From the NCBI GenBank assembly GCA_958510825.1, contig OY294048.1:34871026-34935025 (forward strand): a DNA stretch of 64,000 bases, read 5' to 3'. The position numbers and the translations under genes are program-made. The notes beneath the pieces are model-generated. The model saw only the letters and a list, made by a program, of their open reading frames with translations, was not told the origin of the DNA and did no database searches. The stretch comes from Brachypterus glaber (lineage: Eukaryota; Arthropoda; Insecta; Coleoptera; Kateretidae). Below are positions 45,961 to 57,927 of this stretch, one piece after another (within the stretch, counting starts at the first letter, position 1; the number at the start of each line of letters is the position of its first letter).

Positions 45961-46160
45961 NNNNNNNNNNNNNNNNNNNNNNNNNNNNNNNNNNNNNNNN
46001 NNNNNNNNNNNNNNNNNNNNNNNNNNNNNNNNNNNNNNNNNNNNNNNNNNNNNNNNNNNNNNNNNNNNNNNNNNNNNNNNNNNNNNNNNNNNNNNNNNNN
46101 NNNNNNNNNNNNNNNNNNNNNNNNNNNNNNNNNNNNNNNNNNNNNNNNNNNNNNNNNNNN
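45961..46160. other. Assembly gap (200 N)
   Basis: Exactly 200 N, probably an arbitrary-length scaffold gap. The left edge is G-rich. Confidence 0.99.
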
Positions 46161-46846
46161 GACTCACACAGGTAAAAAATACAACAAAAAAAAAAACGGA
46201 AAAAAAAATCATGAAGCGTCGAATGTTGAATGTTTATAAACCTTATGTGTCCTTATGCGGCCTTGCGTAAAAAAATGAATTTAAGTGGCACAATGCATAC
46301 CAGGTGGGCCACGCCTATCCTCATTAGCATCGAATACACCAAACAAACGAAAAAAAAAATAGGCCACGTGACGTCGGACGTGAAAATAGCCACTTCGTAT
46401 TAAAAATTACTCACAGCGCCATCTTTGGAGAAGATCGACTCACTAAAACTCTTGATGACCTTGACAACCTGAGATCGCATAGCATGCTAAAAGTTCCTCC
46501 AAGACATCTTGCACGTGAGCAAATTCTCCAGTAGTTCAAATGAATTATTGTGAAATCTTTTGAGGTTATGTTGTAGAAAAAAAAATGCGGTGTTGAAAAA
46601 TAAAAAAAATGTAAGAACAGTTAAATAAACAAGAATAATAAATTGAAATTAATGAATTTAATGGTCGATAATGGTATAAAGTAAGTAGGTCTTCTGAGCA
46701 ATAAAGAAAATGTTAATTTGAGCTTGTACATACGCGCACATGGTGTCTTAACCCTAGAACCTGATTGTGGGGTCTCAAAAACCCCACTACTGCACTATTA
46801 CAGTGAGCAGGTGTTGGATTGGTTCAAAAGAAGCTTGAGCAAAACG
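46161..46846. other. Gene-free stretch right of the gap
   Basis: No convincing ORF. A less AT-rich stretch at 46290-46520 could be an unclassified repeat. Confidence 0.4.
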
Positions 46847-47056
46847 TAAGTATTACGTAACGCAAAATGTACCAAAATTCATACACTTCATACCTCGGTT
46901 CTCGCGTTATTCAAGGCTGTAGAGATTTCATATTTTGGCTACCCCCACTAACACACCCACTATTAGGGGGGTAGTCAAAATATGTAATCTCTATAATCTA
47001 TAATAACACGAGAACCGGGGTATGAATTTTGGTACAATTGCGTTACGTAATATTTG
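46847..47056. mobile_element. Palindromic MITE family A
   Basis: TAAGTATTACGTAACGCAAA at the left, inverse at the right; about 95-bp arms. Same family as the copy at 63684-63870 and the partial one at the window start. Confidence 0.88.
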
Positions 47057-47408
47057 AACATTACCTTAGTGGTGATATATTTAATTAAATCCTTTTAAAA
47101 TACATACAGAAAAAAGTTAAACAAAACAAAAAGTAAAAAGACATGGTTTTTAATTTGTTATTATTTTTTATTGGGGTTTGTAAAACCCCCAAGTTGCATT
47201 TGTGTATACATGAAATAAGAGTCAGGATCCAGGGTTAAGACAAGTTTATTTGAGTAGCTTACCCAGAGTAGGGTACTTTACCTTATTTATTTCCCTTTCG
47301 TGAAATTTTGAATTTTACCTTGCTGTGACTTTCTTGTGAGGTAAAAAATTCGCGATTAGTCCTTTACCTGGCCAGGCCATTCATATAATTTTGGTTACCT
47401 TGTGAGAG

Positions 47409-47567
47409 CAAGGGTGTAGATTTTTTTTTCTATGGGGGGTAATACCAAGATCTTCGATTTTTTTCAAGGATTTAAATTATATTTATATTTTTTTACAGTA
47501 TAATGCAATAAAAAACATATTTTTGTCTTATAGGGGGGCCCATTACTCCCCTCATCTACGCCCTTGC
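47409..47567. mobile_element. hAT-like MITE
   Basis: CAAGGGTGTAGAT and inverse ATCTACGCCCTTG; flanking 8 bp TGTGAGAG and CGTGAGAG differ at one base. Confidence 0.8.
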
Positions 47568-47714
47568 GTGAGAGCCATTTAAACTTGCCTTGCTTTATTA
47601 AAAGTGATACTTATTGTAAATATCCAATCCAGTCCTTTATGAAAAATCTTATTTTTCATGCTTTAACTACGAAATCGCGATAGGATCGAACGATTTTGGT
47701 GGTTTCATCTACAT

Positions 47715-49720
47715 CACATTTTTAAATTGGATCAAAAGTATTTTATTCATTTTTCTTAACTGAAAACCAATTTTAATTTTTTCTCAGAGAAAAATCGTTG
47801 TAAAATCAAACAAAAGTCATATGATCTAAAAGAAAACCAATATGTTTTTTTGCTTCAACAGTATTTTTTGTTAATTCAATAAGATATTTTTTGATTTTAT
47901 AAGCCATTGTAAAAATAAAAATATTGTAATTTGAAAAATGTTTAATTTTAAATCATTTATAAAATTGTAAATAATTTAAATATGAAAACTGGTTATTTTA
48001 AAAAGACTTCTTTCAATATATTGATATTTTAAAGAAAAATAATGGGTAATATTATAATTTTATTAAGAAAACATTCAAATAAGAAATTAAGGGACAATAC
48101 TTTTACTTTAAAGTGAAAAACGTTTTGGTGTAAAAATAATTTTTTTAAATTAATATTATTCATAACTAAAACTTAAAGTTTTTAGTTTTAATATTTTAAA
48201 TGCAATTTTTTTAAATTAAAATAATTTCTTATTGATTTTACAAGATAAGATTTTTTCTGAGTGTAGGTTTGGTTCATTGGGTTTTCTGAAACAGAAAAAG
48301 CCGAATTTCGTTTTTCTTAAAAAAAAAATATTTGAAATTAAATTAATTTAATATTTGGACAAAAACTTTGTCTTATTTTTACAAATTAAAACATGTAAAA
48401 AAAAATATATTTTTACCAGTAGAGGTAAGGCGACAGACTGTCTGTCCCTAGTAGAGGTAGGTGCTATTGTCAGTTTTCGGCCAAAAATCGCTCTTTTTAA
48501 AACTTGAATAAGCATGGATACCTAGAAAAGTGGATATGGTGCATGCAGTTAGGTCAAACAGAAAAATCCGAATTTCGCTTTTCTTAAATAAAAAAAAAAT
48601 AAATTAAATTAATTTCACATTTGGACACAAACGTTGTTTTATTTTTACAAATTAAAACATGTAAACAAAAATATTTTTATCAGTAGGATGGACAGTGGAT
48701 TTTCCCAACTCGAGAATGATTGGGAGGGGGGAGGGGAGTAAGTTTGATATTTGTGACGTAAATAAATGTCAATTTTAGGGCTACTTGTTTTATTCTTATT
48801 ATAATTTATATATAATTATTATTATTATTTACAAATAACCAACGTTTGAAAAAAATCCAACAAAAAACGCTAAAGATTGAAAAAAATCCATTTGCTCATA
48901 TTTCTAAGAAAAAAGACAACGTGCGTGTTTATTAAATTTAACCATTTTTATGCATTAATGGTAAAATAAAGTTTTTTAGTTGTCTTTAATTAAATAAAAC
49001 TGTTTCGAGTTTTTTGAGTTGTAAAAAGAGCGATTTTTGGCCAAAAATATACATGTTTTAATGTGTAAAAATAAGACAAAGTTTGTGTCCAAATATGAAA
49101 TTAATTTAATTTTAAATATTTTTTTTTAAGTAAAACGAAATTCGGCTTTTTCTGTTTCAAAAAAGCCAATGAACCAAACCAACACTCAGAAAAATCGTAT
49201 CTTGTAAAATCAATAAGAAATTATTTTAATTTAAAAAAAATGTCTTTTAAAATATTAAAAGTAAAAACTTTACGTTTTAGTTATGAATAATACTAATCCA
49301 AACGTTTTTCACTTTAAAGTAAAAGTATTGTCCCTTACTTTCTTATTTTAATGTTTTCTTAATAAAATTATAATATTTACCATTATTTTTCTTTAAAATA
49401 TCAATATATTGAAAGAATTATTTTTAAAATAGCCAGTTTTCTTATTCAAATCATTTACAATTTTATAAATGATTTAAAATTAAACATTTTTCAAATTAAC
49501 ATATTTTTATTTTTACAATGGCTTATAAAATTAAAAAATATCTTATTGAATTAACAAAAAATACTGTCGGAGCAAAAAACATATTGGTTTTCTTTTAAAT
49601 CATATGACTTTTGATTGATTTCAGAACGATTTTTCTCTGAGTGAAGGACTAACTAAAAAAAAATAAAATCGGTTTTGGTGTAAGAAAAAGGAATAAAATA
49701 CTTTTGATCCAATTTAACTC
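47715..49720. mobile_element. 2-kb foldback element
   Basis: GGATCAAAAGTATTTTATTC at the left is inverted near 49695-49715. Mirrored arms of about 900 bp share, in reverse, TTTCTCTGAGTG, ACTTTAAAGTAAAAGTATTG and the two CGAAATTCGGCTTTTTCTG blocks. Centre near 48720. No ORF. Confidence 0.88.
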
Positions 49721-50035
49721 AGAAACTATAAAATGTATAAAAATTATGAAATTCTGTGTTATAACACATTCAAATAAAGCATCTAAACACCTTCAATTTG
49801 CACCATTGAGTTTTATCATACATAAAAAACTGACATTAAAAAAACACAACATTTTAACAGGTGTAAAATTTTCCTGAATTCTAAATTACCAATTTTAAGG
49901 CAAGATATCTCGAAAACTGTACATACAATTAGCTGAAGTTTTGGTAAAATACTAAGGACATGAAGGTTAATAAAATATATAATTTCCAGCAAATTTAGCC
50001 GAAGGCCAAAAACACGGGGTTTTGTGCGGGGTTCT

Positions 50036-50320
50036 TTTTTAAAATTAATAATTGAAATGGAAAATTAATGGTTTTAGTAAAAAAAACTATTAACCAATAA
50101 AGAAAAAAATATATATTTTTTAATTTTGACATTTAAAAATGTTATTATGCTAAAAAAATGCTTTGTGGAGCTCTAGCTCAAAACCAAACAAGAGTATAAT
50201 ATTTTTGTTTAGGGTGAATTGAAGGTAACTTGGTCTATATTGATTGGTTTTGACATCTCTGTTAATAACGCCACAATTTGGGTGATTTCTCTACCATGTG
50301 ACACCGTGTATATTCAATTT
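50036..50320. repeat. Dispersed repeat shared with 62040-62290
   Basis: Both contain GAAAATTAATGGTTTTAGTA-like, ACAATAAAGAAAAA and a CACCGTGTA end, in the same orientation. Source element unknown. Confidence 0.6.
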
Positions 50321-50416
50321 TTCGTCCCAGAAAAATTAAAATAACAAAAAAGTTACACAAAAAAAAGTTTGGGATAAAAAGCTAATAAGGCCCCCGTGTT
50401 TCTCACAACCCTGGTT

Positions 50417-50756
50417 AAAATAAGTACACGAAAATAACATATGAGGATGGGCCTTATTAAGATTAGCTCACATGCAAAACCTCTTTGCTATATGTCAAAG
50501 GGTTCCTGAGTTATTCAATAAAAATCAATTTTTTAGCCACTTTCAAGGGGGCTTAACTCCCTTACGACGCATTTTTAGACATGTTTATAGGAACTTTTGT
50601 CGTATTTTGGAATCATACCTTAAAATTATTGACCCTATTTCAAATACAGCGTGTACATATAAACACTAAATAAAAAAAAACTAAATATCTTTAACATCTA
50701 TTTCAGGGTTGTTACATTTTAAAATTTATCTATGAAGACGTATATACATAATAATT
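50417..50756 (+). promoter_or_regulatory. Duplicated 5' flank of zinc-finger copy 1
   Basis: Shares long stretches with 58678-58950, including the acceptor-like TCTATTTCAG (ends 50706) and GGTTGTTACATTTTAAAA. The duplication therefore included the presumed 5' intron end and UTR. Part resembles common insect repeat DNA (a CTCCCTTACGACG segment). Confidence 0.55.
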
Positions 50757-52886
50757 ATGGAAAATATCGAGGAATATATTAAATTAGAACCAGAAAATTT
50801 GGAGAACCAGTTTCATATTAAAGAAGAACATAATACAATTTTAAATCTAAACCTAAAAGAGTTTTCAGAATCTGATAATGAAGATTTTGAAGCAGGTAAA
50901 GATAACATTAATTGTTTCGAAGCTGAAGATTATATTCAACCTAAGGTTGAAAAAATAGATGACTATTTATATGAATATAAAATTGATCTGGAAGACAATG
51001 TAGTTAAATATGAAAATGACGAAAATTATGATAAAACAAGTACAGAATCTTTCCAAAGTTTTAGTGACTTGTTATCTCGCAAAGTGAGCTATAAGAACAT
51101 ACATTTAGTCTGCTATTATTGTAAAAAAGTATTTTTCCGTAAAAGTTATTTAATAAATCATATTCGTATGCATACTGGCCAAAAAAAAAATAGTTGTCCG
51201 CATTGCAAATACAAATGCAGTAATAAGGACCAATTAATGTGTCATATTCGGACCCGTCATGAAGTAAAACAGCACCCATGTCATATTTGCAAAAACAGTT
51301 TTGACACATCTATGGATTTAAAACCACATTTAGCTAATCACCCTCAAAATAAAAAACTGTGTTGTTTATATTGCGATAATACTTTTCTACATAGCGCCCA
51401 GCTTGATAAGCATATGGCTTTGAAACACCCTATCTGCAATATAAAGCAGAAGCATACCTGTCAATATTGTGGGGTACAATTTAATTATAAAACAACTCTT
51501 GATCATCATATTAATATACATTTCCAAGAAAACAAAAATTTAGAAAATGTATTAAAACATAATGATAAAAATGACATATCCAGTATTCCCCTGGAAATAA
51601 AAACTGAGAACATAAAAACAAATATTGATGATGAAAATATTCAAGAAGAAATAAATGCGAATTTAGATGCAATGGTTCAGTATGGTAATAAATTGCGTGT
51701 AAATAAGGAAGAGGAAAAAAAACAATATTGTAGTGTTTGTAGAGAAACATTTGATAGCTTCTCAGATTTATTATTGCACAAGCTACAAATAACACGTCAC
51801 ACAAAATACATCAAACAAAAGCGCATTCGGTTAAAATATAGAGTCAAAGTTTCCTGTAATATTTGCAACAAAACGTTTTCCTCAAAACTAAAATTATCTA
51901 AGCATTTTTGCACTCTTCCTAAAAATGGATTTTCTTGTTCGCAATGTGAAAAAACGTATCGAAACAAACACAGTTTAAGGAAACATAGCGCTTGTCATAG
52001 CGATCAAAAAAATGTATGCCCCTATTGCCAGAAGACTTTAAGTCATAAATGGTCTCTGGTTTGTCATTTGCGAATACATACAGGTGAGAGACCCTATCAG
52101 TGTTCTTTTTGCCAAAAGCGATTTATTACAAATTCCACAATGAAAATACATATAAAATCTCACACCGGAGAAAGATGCTTTGTCTGCCAGTACTGCGAGA
52201 AAAGATTACTGTCCAAAAGAGATTTAAATGAACATATTAACAGACACCTGAGAAATAAGCAGTTTGATTGTTTGTATTTTCAAAAAAAAATTGTTGGTAA
52301 ATCAGATCTTGTAGGCCATTTAGGCAAGTTCTGTTGCTCAATTTGCAATAACACTTATAATACAAGGTTTAATTTACTCTCTCATAAAACGTTACAACAC
52401 ATACCTCATTCGTTACTAAATCCAGATTCCGAAGGAAAACTATATGGGTGTCCCTGTGGCAAATGGTTTGCTACTTACCAAAAAATAAGAAGACATTTTC
52501 ACCATCACACTAAAAAGCATCATTGTACTCTTTGTAATAAGAATTATTCCTCGAAACAGTATCTTGAGATACACATTAATAATCACAAAAATCACAAAAA
52601 TTACAAAAATCGCAAATCGCAAAAAGCGCTCCCTTGTGATATTTGTGGGAAGAACTTTTCGTCTCAACTATCTTTAAGGGAACACAGGAAAGAACACACA
52701 AGAAAATGTTCCTATTGTGGAAAACAATTTGCCACTCTAAGCTCTTTCGAGAGACATGTTCGTGATCACACAGGACAAAAATTAAAATGTACATACTGTA
52801 AGAAAAAGTTCACGTCAAAAAAGATGTACGACGCTCACATTTTAATGCATATTAATGCTCTGGGCGTTAAATTAAAACAAGAATAG
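50757..52886 (+). CDS. C2H2 zinc-finger protein, copy 1 (709 aa)
   Basis: Intronless coding frame. The acidic N-terminus (about residues 1-110, starting MENIEEYIKLEPENLE) is followed by about 18 C2H2 fingers in two blocks, separated by a charged spacer near residues 255-320. Linkers such as HTGERPYQC and HTGERCFVC are canonical. Finger 12 is damaged: its first Cys pair reads CLYF and part is deleted. Near residue 620 a low-complexity HKNHKNYKNRK replaces a whole finger that is present in copy 2. Many fingers with few recognisable neighbours fit a lineage-specific DNA-binding protein, often nuclear repressors; the target is unknown. A TCTATTTCAG acceptor 51 bp before the ATG suggests a 5'-UTR intron. 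An out-of-frame ATG lies between them. The tandem paralogue is 6 kb downstream. Confidence 0.92.
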   Translation: MENIEEYIKLEPENLENQFHIKEEHNTILNLNLKEFSESDNEDFEAGKDNINCFEAEDYIQPKVEKIDDYLYEYKIDLEDNVVKYENDENYDKTSTESFQSFSDLLSRKVSYKNIHLVCYYCKKVFFRKSYLINHIRMHTGQKKNSCPHCKYKCSNKDQLMCHIRTRHEVKQHPCHICKNSFDTSMDLKPHLANHPQNKKLCCLYCDNTFLHSAQLDKHMALKHPICNIKQKHTCQYCGVQFNYKTTLDHHINIHFQENKNLENVLKHNDKNDISSIPLEIKTENIKTNIDDENIQEEINANLDAMVQYGNKLRVNKEEEKKQYCSVCRETFDSFSDLLLHKLQITRHTKYIKQKRIRLKYRVKVSCNICNKTFSSKLKLSKHFCTLPKNGFSCSQCEKTYRNKHSLRKHSACHSDQKNVCPYCQKTLSHKWSLVCHLRIHTGERPYQCSFCQKRFITNSTMKIHIKSHTGERCFVCQYCEKRLLSKRDLNEHINRHLRNKQFDCLYFQKKIVGKSDLVGHLGKFCCSICNNTYNTRFNLLSHKTLQHIPHSLLNPDSEGKLYGCPCGKWFATYQKIRRHFHHHTKKHHCTLCNKNYSSKQYLEIHINNHKNHKNYKNRKSQKALPCDICGKNFSSQLSLREHRKEHTRKCSYCGKQFATLSSFERHVRDHTGQKLKCTYCKKKFTSKKMYDAHILMHINALGVKLKQE

Positions 52887-52977
52887 ATAATTCATTTGCT
52901 TTTAAATATTTTTAAATATTCTCATTGAATCCTTCATAATATATTAAAATATATTATGAAGGATTCCATGAGAATCT

Positions 52978-53205
52978 ATGAAGCTGAAGTTTGCAACGTT
53001 TTTTTGCAACGAAAATTCAAATAGTATATTAAAGTACTAGTTTCGTAACATACGTTTTTAGCGCACGAGTACAAGTTTAGAAAACGATCCGCTTGCGGCG
53101 AGTTTTTTAAAGTACTAGTGCGCTAAAAACGTATTACGGAATAAGTCCTTTAATATAATATTTGAATTTTCGATGCAGAAAAACGTTGCAAACTTCAGCT
53201 TCATG
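52978..53205. mobile_element. Hairpin MITE inserted in the compound palindrome
   Basis: ATGAAGCTGAAGTTTGCAAC and inverse; flanked by GAGAATCT on both sides. Centre CGATCCGCTTGCGGCGAG, like the other CG-centred hairpins. Confidence 0.78.
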
Positions 53206-53469
53206 AGAATCTAAGTATATATTATGTGTCCGACCGAAACTGCTTTTTTGGCCGAAACCGAAACTATTCGGTTTTCATCTTAGTTTCGGCCAAAACTGAA
53301 ACTTTTTGAAATTGCTAGTAAGTTGGATTATGATAAAAAAAAACTTTGAAAACGTTTGAAAAGTAATGCGGAATATTAGAAACAACATAGTAAAGGAGCA
53401 TAAATTTTGAAATGGAGATTTAGAAGATACCAGTATTATATTATTATTATATTAGTATTATAATATATA

Positions 53470-54560
53470 CATAGTAAGTAAGTAAGTAAGTTTATTTCCT
53501 TTGAATACAGAATACAATAGTTTTAAGTACATAAACCTATCTCAAATGTATTATAGGGTCGTCTAAAAAAATAAATAAATAAATAAATTAAAATATCACA
53601 TACAATACAATAAATATATAAAATAATTAAAACCGGTAATAAAATCAACTGTCTAAGAATTCACCTAAAGAATAATAACATTTTTCAATAAAAAATTGTT
53701 TACATTGAATTTTAAAATTTCTTCGACTTAAGGATTCAAAATTGTTATTTAATTCGATGAGTTTTCTATAGCATTTTGCTCCCATATATGACGGGTGATT
53801 ATCACTGACGCATAGTCTATTGAAAGGTAATTGCGGTTTGTTTTTTTGCCGAGTTAGATGAATGTGGCTATTAGTGACGTTTTCTACTTGATTGTTTTTA
53901 AAGTAAATTACCAAAGAGTATATGTATAGGGATGGTAGGGTCATTATGCTGTAGTCTATGAAAACTGGTGCGCAGGAACTTCTATGTGTTATTCCGGACA
54001 TACATCTTATAATTTTTTTTTGTTGTATGAAAACATCCCCTGAGGTATGTTGTGCTCCCCAATATATTAAACCGTATGATAAGATCGATTGTACGAGTCC
54101 GAAATAGGCGAGTTTAAGTACAATTTTTTGATACAGTTCTCTTAATGTTTTCAATAATGTATCGTCTAGAGCTTAATTTGGAACATAGGTTTCAGTAGCA
54201 ATGTTTTTTGTAAAAATTGGATAATTAAAGTTTTGGATCCGTTTAATTTAAGACCGTTGTCATCGCACCACTTATTTACTAGATTAGCACATGCTTGGGT
54301 TTTCTTCCTAATATCATTTTTTACTTGTGGCTTTAATTAACGAGTTAGAATCATCTGCATAGTTAACTGACTCATATACTTTATTTATTAACTTCGCTAG
54401 ATCGTTAATAAATATATTAAATAGGGTTGGGGACAGGCAGGAGCCTTGGGGGTTCCCACTATTAGTATATTGGTTTGTTGGTTTATTTTTATGGAGTTTT
54501 CTATTACCTTCGGGGGAGTGATTTTCCCTTTGACGGCCTTGTCGGTTCCGGAACAAATTA
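53470..54560 (-). mobile_element. LINE 3' half, decayed
   Basis: Minus-strand GSCLSPTLFNIFINDLAKLI and NYADDSNSLI at about 54314-54460 mark RT. The C-terminal region with GLVQSILSYGLIYWG lies at 53645-54154 in another frame. An (ACTT)n tail, AAGT on the plus strand, is at 53477-53492. Confidence 0.85.
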
Positions 54561-55264
54561 TTACGTAGTCTTTTTTACTACACTGTTTTATGATAGTGGC
54601 ATTATTTTGAATTACATTTTCGAGTGATAGTATGTATAATATAATACTGGTATCTTCTAAATCTCCATTTAAAAATTTATGCTCCTTTACTATCTTGTTT
54701 CTAATACTCCGCATTACTTTTCAAACGTTTTCAAAGTTTTTTTTATCATAATCCAACTTAATAGCATTTTCAAAAAGTTTCAGTTTTGGCCGAAACTGAA
54801 TAGTTTCGGTTTCGGCCAAAAAGGCAGTTTCGGTCGGACACATAATATGTACTTAGATTCTTATTGAATCCTTCACTATATATTTTAATATATTATGAAG
54901 GATTCAATGAGAATATTTAAATTAGTATTATTATAATATATACATATTCCATGTAAAATTAGCTTAAATTATATGTAAAATTAATCACTCTGTGGTATAA
55001 AACACATGAAGAGTATAAATAAATAAATAAATGAAATAAATTTAAAATATTTTCTACAATTATTTTATGTGGTTTTTGGTAATTATAACATATTTATGCA
55101 TAAATATTAGTGGATTTACACTCTAGATATCAAAGATAAAGGAGGATTTTAGGAAACGGCAGTTTTCGGCCTCGCTGCGGAATTTTTCTGAAACTTTTTT
55201 TTAAATATTATATTATTATTAAACATTGTTTGTTATTTATTATTAGATAATATCCGCGTAAGAA

Positions 55265-56510
55265 GGAAGAAACTATAAATCAGTTCTTAGATGCACCCCA
55301 CCAAATGAGCCTTTCTATAAAGAACTTAAGGTTAAGGAAATAAACAATATTTTAAAAGAGTATAAGTCAAAAAAAATCTCCTGGTTATGACCTTATTACC
55401 AATAAAGTATTAAAAGAGCTTTCAAGTGCCGGACTTTGTTTTATAACAATGCAGTTTAATGCAGTTCTTAGATTAAATCACGTACCACTCCAAATAATAC
55501 TTATTCCAAAACCAGGAAAAGACTTAACTGAAGTTCATATCGACCAATAGTAGTAGTAGTAAATTTTTGGGTTGGCCAAAGCCGGACAACTAGGCCATTT
55601 CTTTCACCCCAGGCAATCCCAGCTATTTACTAATTTGAGTCCTTGAACCTGCCCGTCTTTTCAATAAAGATCAGGATATTGGCCCAAGGGAGATCTCTTA
55701 GTTCCTCTTGGTTAAGACCTTGAGTTTCAAAGACTTGCAACCTGATCCTGTCTTATCTGACACGCTCGGCTAAGTAATGAGAGGATGTTTCATCCATATA
55801 TCGACCAATAAGTCTCTTGCCAATCATGTCAAAAGTTTTCGAAAAATATTTTTTTAGAAGAATGATGCCAATACTGGAGGATCTGGAACTGATCCCTAAG
55901 CATCAGTTTGGGTTCAGAAAAAGTAATTCCACAATTGAACGTGCACCGAGTTGCCAAAAAAGTAAGACATGCCCTAGAAACCGAGAGATACTGTTCATCA
56001 GTCTTCTTAGATGTAAAGCAAGCCCTTGATAAAGTGTGGCATAACAAAATTTTATACAAATTAAAAAAGCAACTACCGCATCACTTTTTTGAAATTCTGT
56101 CCTACTTAACGCAAAGATACTTTTTTGTAAAATATCAGGATGAAGAGAAACACTATTCCTAGTAAATTCTGCAAGGCAGTGTTCTTGGACCAGTTTTGTA
56201 TTTATTTTTTACTGCAGACTTACCTCAGTTGCAACATTTGCTGATGACACCGGAATACTATCTACACACAAAGATCCAAGAATTGCTTCCCAAAATCTAT
56301 AAGTTCACCTAAACAAAATACAAAACTGGCTTAAATACTGGCGCATAAAAGCAAATGAATCAAAATCAATCCACATCACGTTTACGCTAAAGAGGGAAAC
56401 TTGCCCACCAGTTCGACTAAACAACGAAGATCTGCCACAAAAGGATGTTGTTAAATATTTAGGCATTCACCTGGATAAAAGACTAACCTGGAAGGAACAA
56501 GATTTTTAGA
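55265..56510 (+). mobile_element. Jockey-type LINE RT relic, multiply broken
   Basis: Frames in order: NILKEYKSKK, IPKPGKDLT, then after an insertion RPISLLPIMSKVFEKYFFRR, HQFGFRKSNSTIE, SVFLDVKQALDKVWHNKIL, VLGPVLYLFFTADLP, ATFADDTGIL and YLGIHLDKRLTWKEQ. Several frameshifts and stops. 5' and 3' parts missing. Confidence 0.88.
55550..55797 (-). mobile_element. 248-bp truncated LINE insertion with 13-bp target duplication
   Basis: Flanked by ATATCGACCAATA (55537-55549 and 55798-55810). On the minus strand it encodes the C-terminal LPWANILIFIEKTGRF and ends in a CTA repeat tail. It splits the older RT relic at the RPISLL block. Confidence 0.85.
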
Positions 56511-56511
56511 A

Positions 56512-57350
56512 AAAACTTAAACTCAGTTACTTAGAATAATAACAACTTCATTTTAGAAGTCAGTGAAATACGATAAAAAAGATATATTTTTTAACTTTCC
56601 CCTTTTTACCTTATTTTTGAGACATTACTGACTATGGGTTTGGACTTTTTGACTATGGGTTTAATATATTGATATTGGGGACTTTTTTTTATGTACATTA
56701 TGACATAATTTAACCAGTGGCGTTCCTACTTTATATTTTATTTAAAAAGTTACCCTTTTTGTCTACGGCACTGCTAAATTGTGATCGCTTTTTAAAGATT
56801 TTTTAGATGTAATAGGTTAACTAAATCCGTAAAAACGAATGACTCTTCAATTTATTTTTTTATTTTGCACAAAAAAAGTTATAAGCCTAAAGTGACAACA
56901 AAATTGGAAAAATCAATTTATTTTTATTTTAGAATCGGTTAAATTGGCTAAAATTAAATTATGTTTTAGAGCTTTACCCGCTGATCAAAGGTCTTCACGG
57001 GAAAAAAGCTCTAAGTCTTATAGTTTTTGTGCTAGAGCTTAACAAAAATGACTTTCAGCGGATCTGCCCTTTGATATAACTGCCTAACGAAACAAGATAT
57101 TTGGATAAAACCTAAACTGAGTTACTAAGAATAATAACCACAACTTAATTTTAGAAGCCAGTAGCGTCCGAAAAAAGGGGTTTATTTTTTAATTTTTCCA
57201 TTTATGCTTAATTTCTGAGACGCCACTGACTTTTCTAAAGGTTGAATATTTTGTAGGATTTGGGGACATATACTTTATATGATTTGGCCGTTCTTATTTT
57301 ATATTTTATTAAAAAAGTTACCCTTTTGCCTATGGTAGTTTTTAAACTGT
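56512..57350 (+). repeat. Direct repeat pair of about 270 bp
   Basis: 56512-56790 and 57098-57350 share AACTCAGTTAC, GAATAATAAC, TTTTAGAAG, GACGCCACTGACT-like and AAAAAAGTTACCCTTTTGCC segments. The spacer has a GAGCTTTACCCGCTGATCA stretch. Unclassified. Confidence 0.65.
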
Positions 57351-57429
57351 AATGACTTGGGTTTTTTAAATTCGAACTAAAGTGGTAGAGAAGGGTGTCG
57401 CGACATGTTGTCTCTTTGGAGTATTTGTG

Positions 57430-57880
57430 TATAGTTAAGTACTGTCAAGTCCGTCGACTACGCAGAAGCAGTCCTCTCCAACGACCTGCAAACCCTAGTT
57501 GACTACTTTCTAAGCTGGGGACTCCAACCTAATCCTACAAAGACCGAGGTTACAATGTTTTACCTTAACAACAGAGAGGCCAATCGACGACTTAACATCA
57601 TTAGCCAAGGAGTTCAACTGAACCACAACTTTACCCCAAAATACTTAGGTGTCACACTGGACAGAACACTCACATATAAGCCACACTTACAAAAGGTCTC
57701 CGTTAAAGTTAAGTCGAGAATCAACATCATCCAAAAACTTGCTAATTCATCATGGGGAGCCGACGCAGATATACTAAGAACTTTATCTCTAGCCCTCGTT
57801 ATGCAAGATAGTAAGGGACGCGGCCCGTTTTACACCACAGAGCGCATAAATAGCATAATTATGCATAAATCGTAGTGTAT
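57430..57880 (+). mobile_element. LINE RT C-terminal fragment
   Basis: Frame from about 57470: LVDYFLSWGLQPNPTKTEV, then FTPKYLGVTLDRTLTYKPHL and INIIQKLANSSWGADADILR. R1/Jockey-like thumb region, stops by 57875. Confidence 0.8.
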
Positions 57881-57927
57881 CATAAAATTTAACAGATGTC
57901 GGTACTGTTTTCCTTGAAAGGGTCTAT

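Larger units (their letters stand above)
52918..54922. repeat. 2-kb compound palindrome with hairpin ends
   Basis: Each end has a 60-bp hairpin (CTCATTGAATCCTTCA, then the inverse TGAAGGATTC). Arms 53208-53450 and 54640-54860 are inverted copies (ATTATGTGTCCGACCGAAAC outermost). The left end is interrupted by a MITE; the centre holds a LINE fragment. Confidence 0.88.

Noticed and set aside
45853..46239. Frames running across the N gap
   Set aside because: Most residues are unknown; flanks show no coding pattern.
51061..52794. Minus-strand open frames across the zinc-finger genes
   Set aside because: Antisense shadows of the Cys/His/Lys-rich coding frame.
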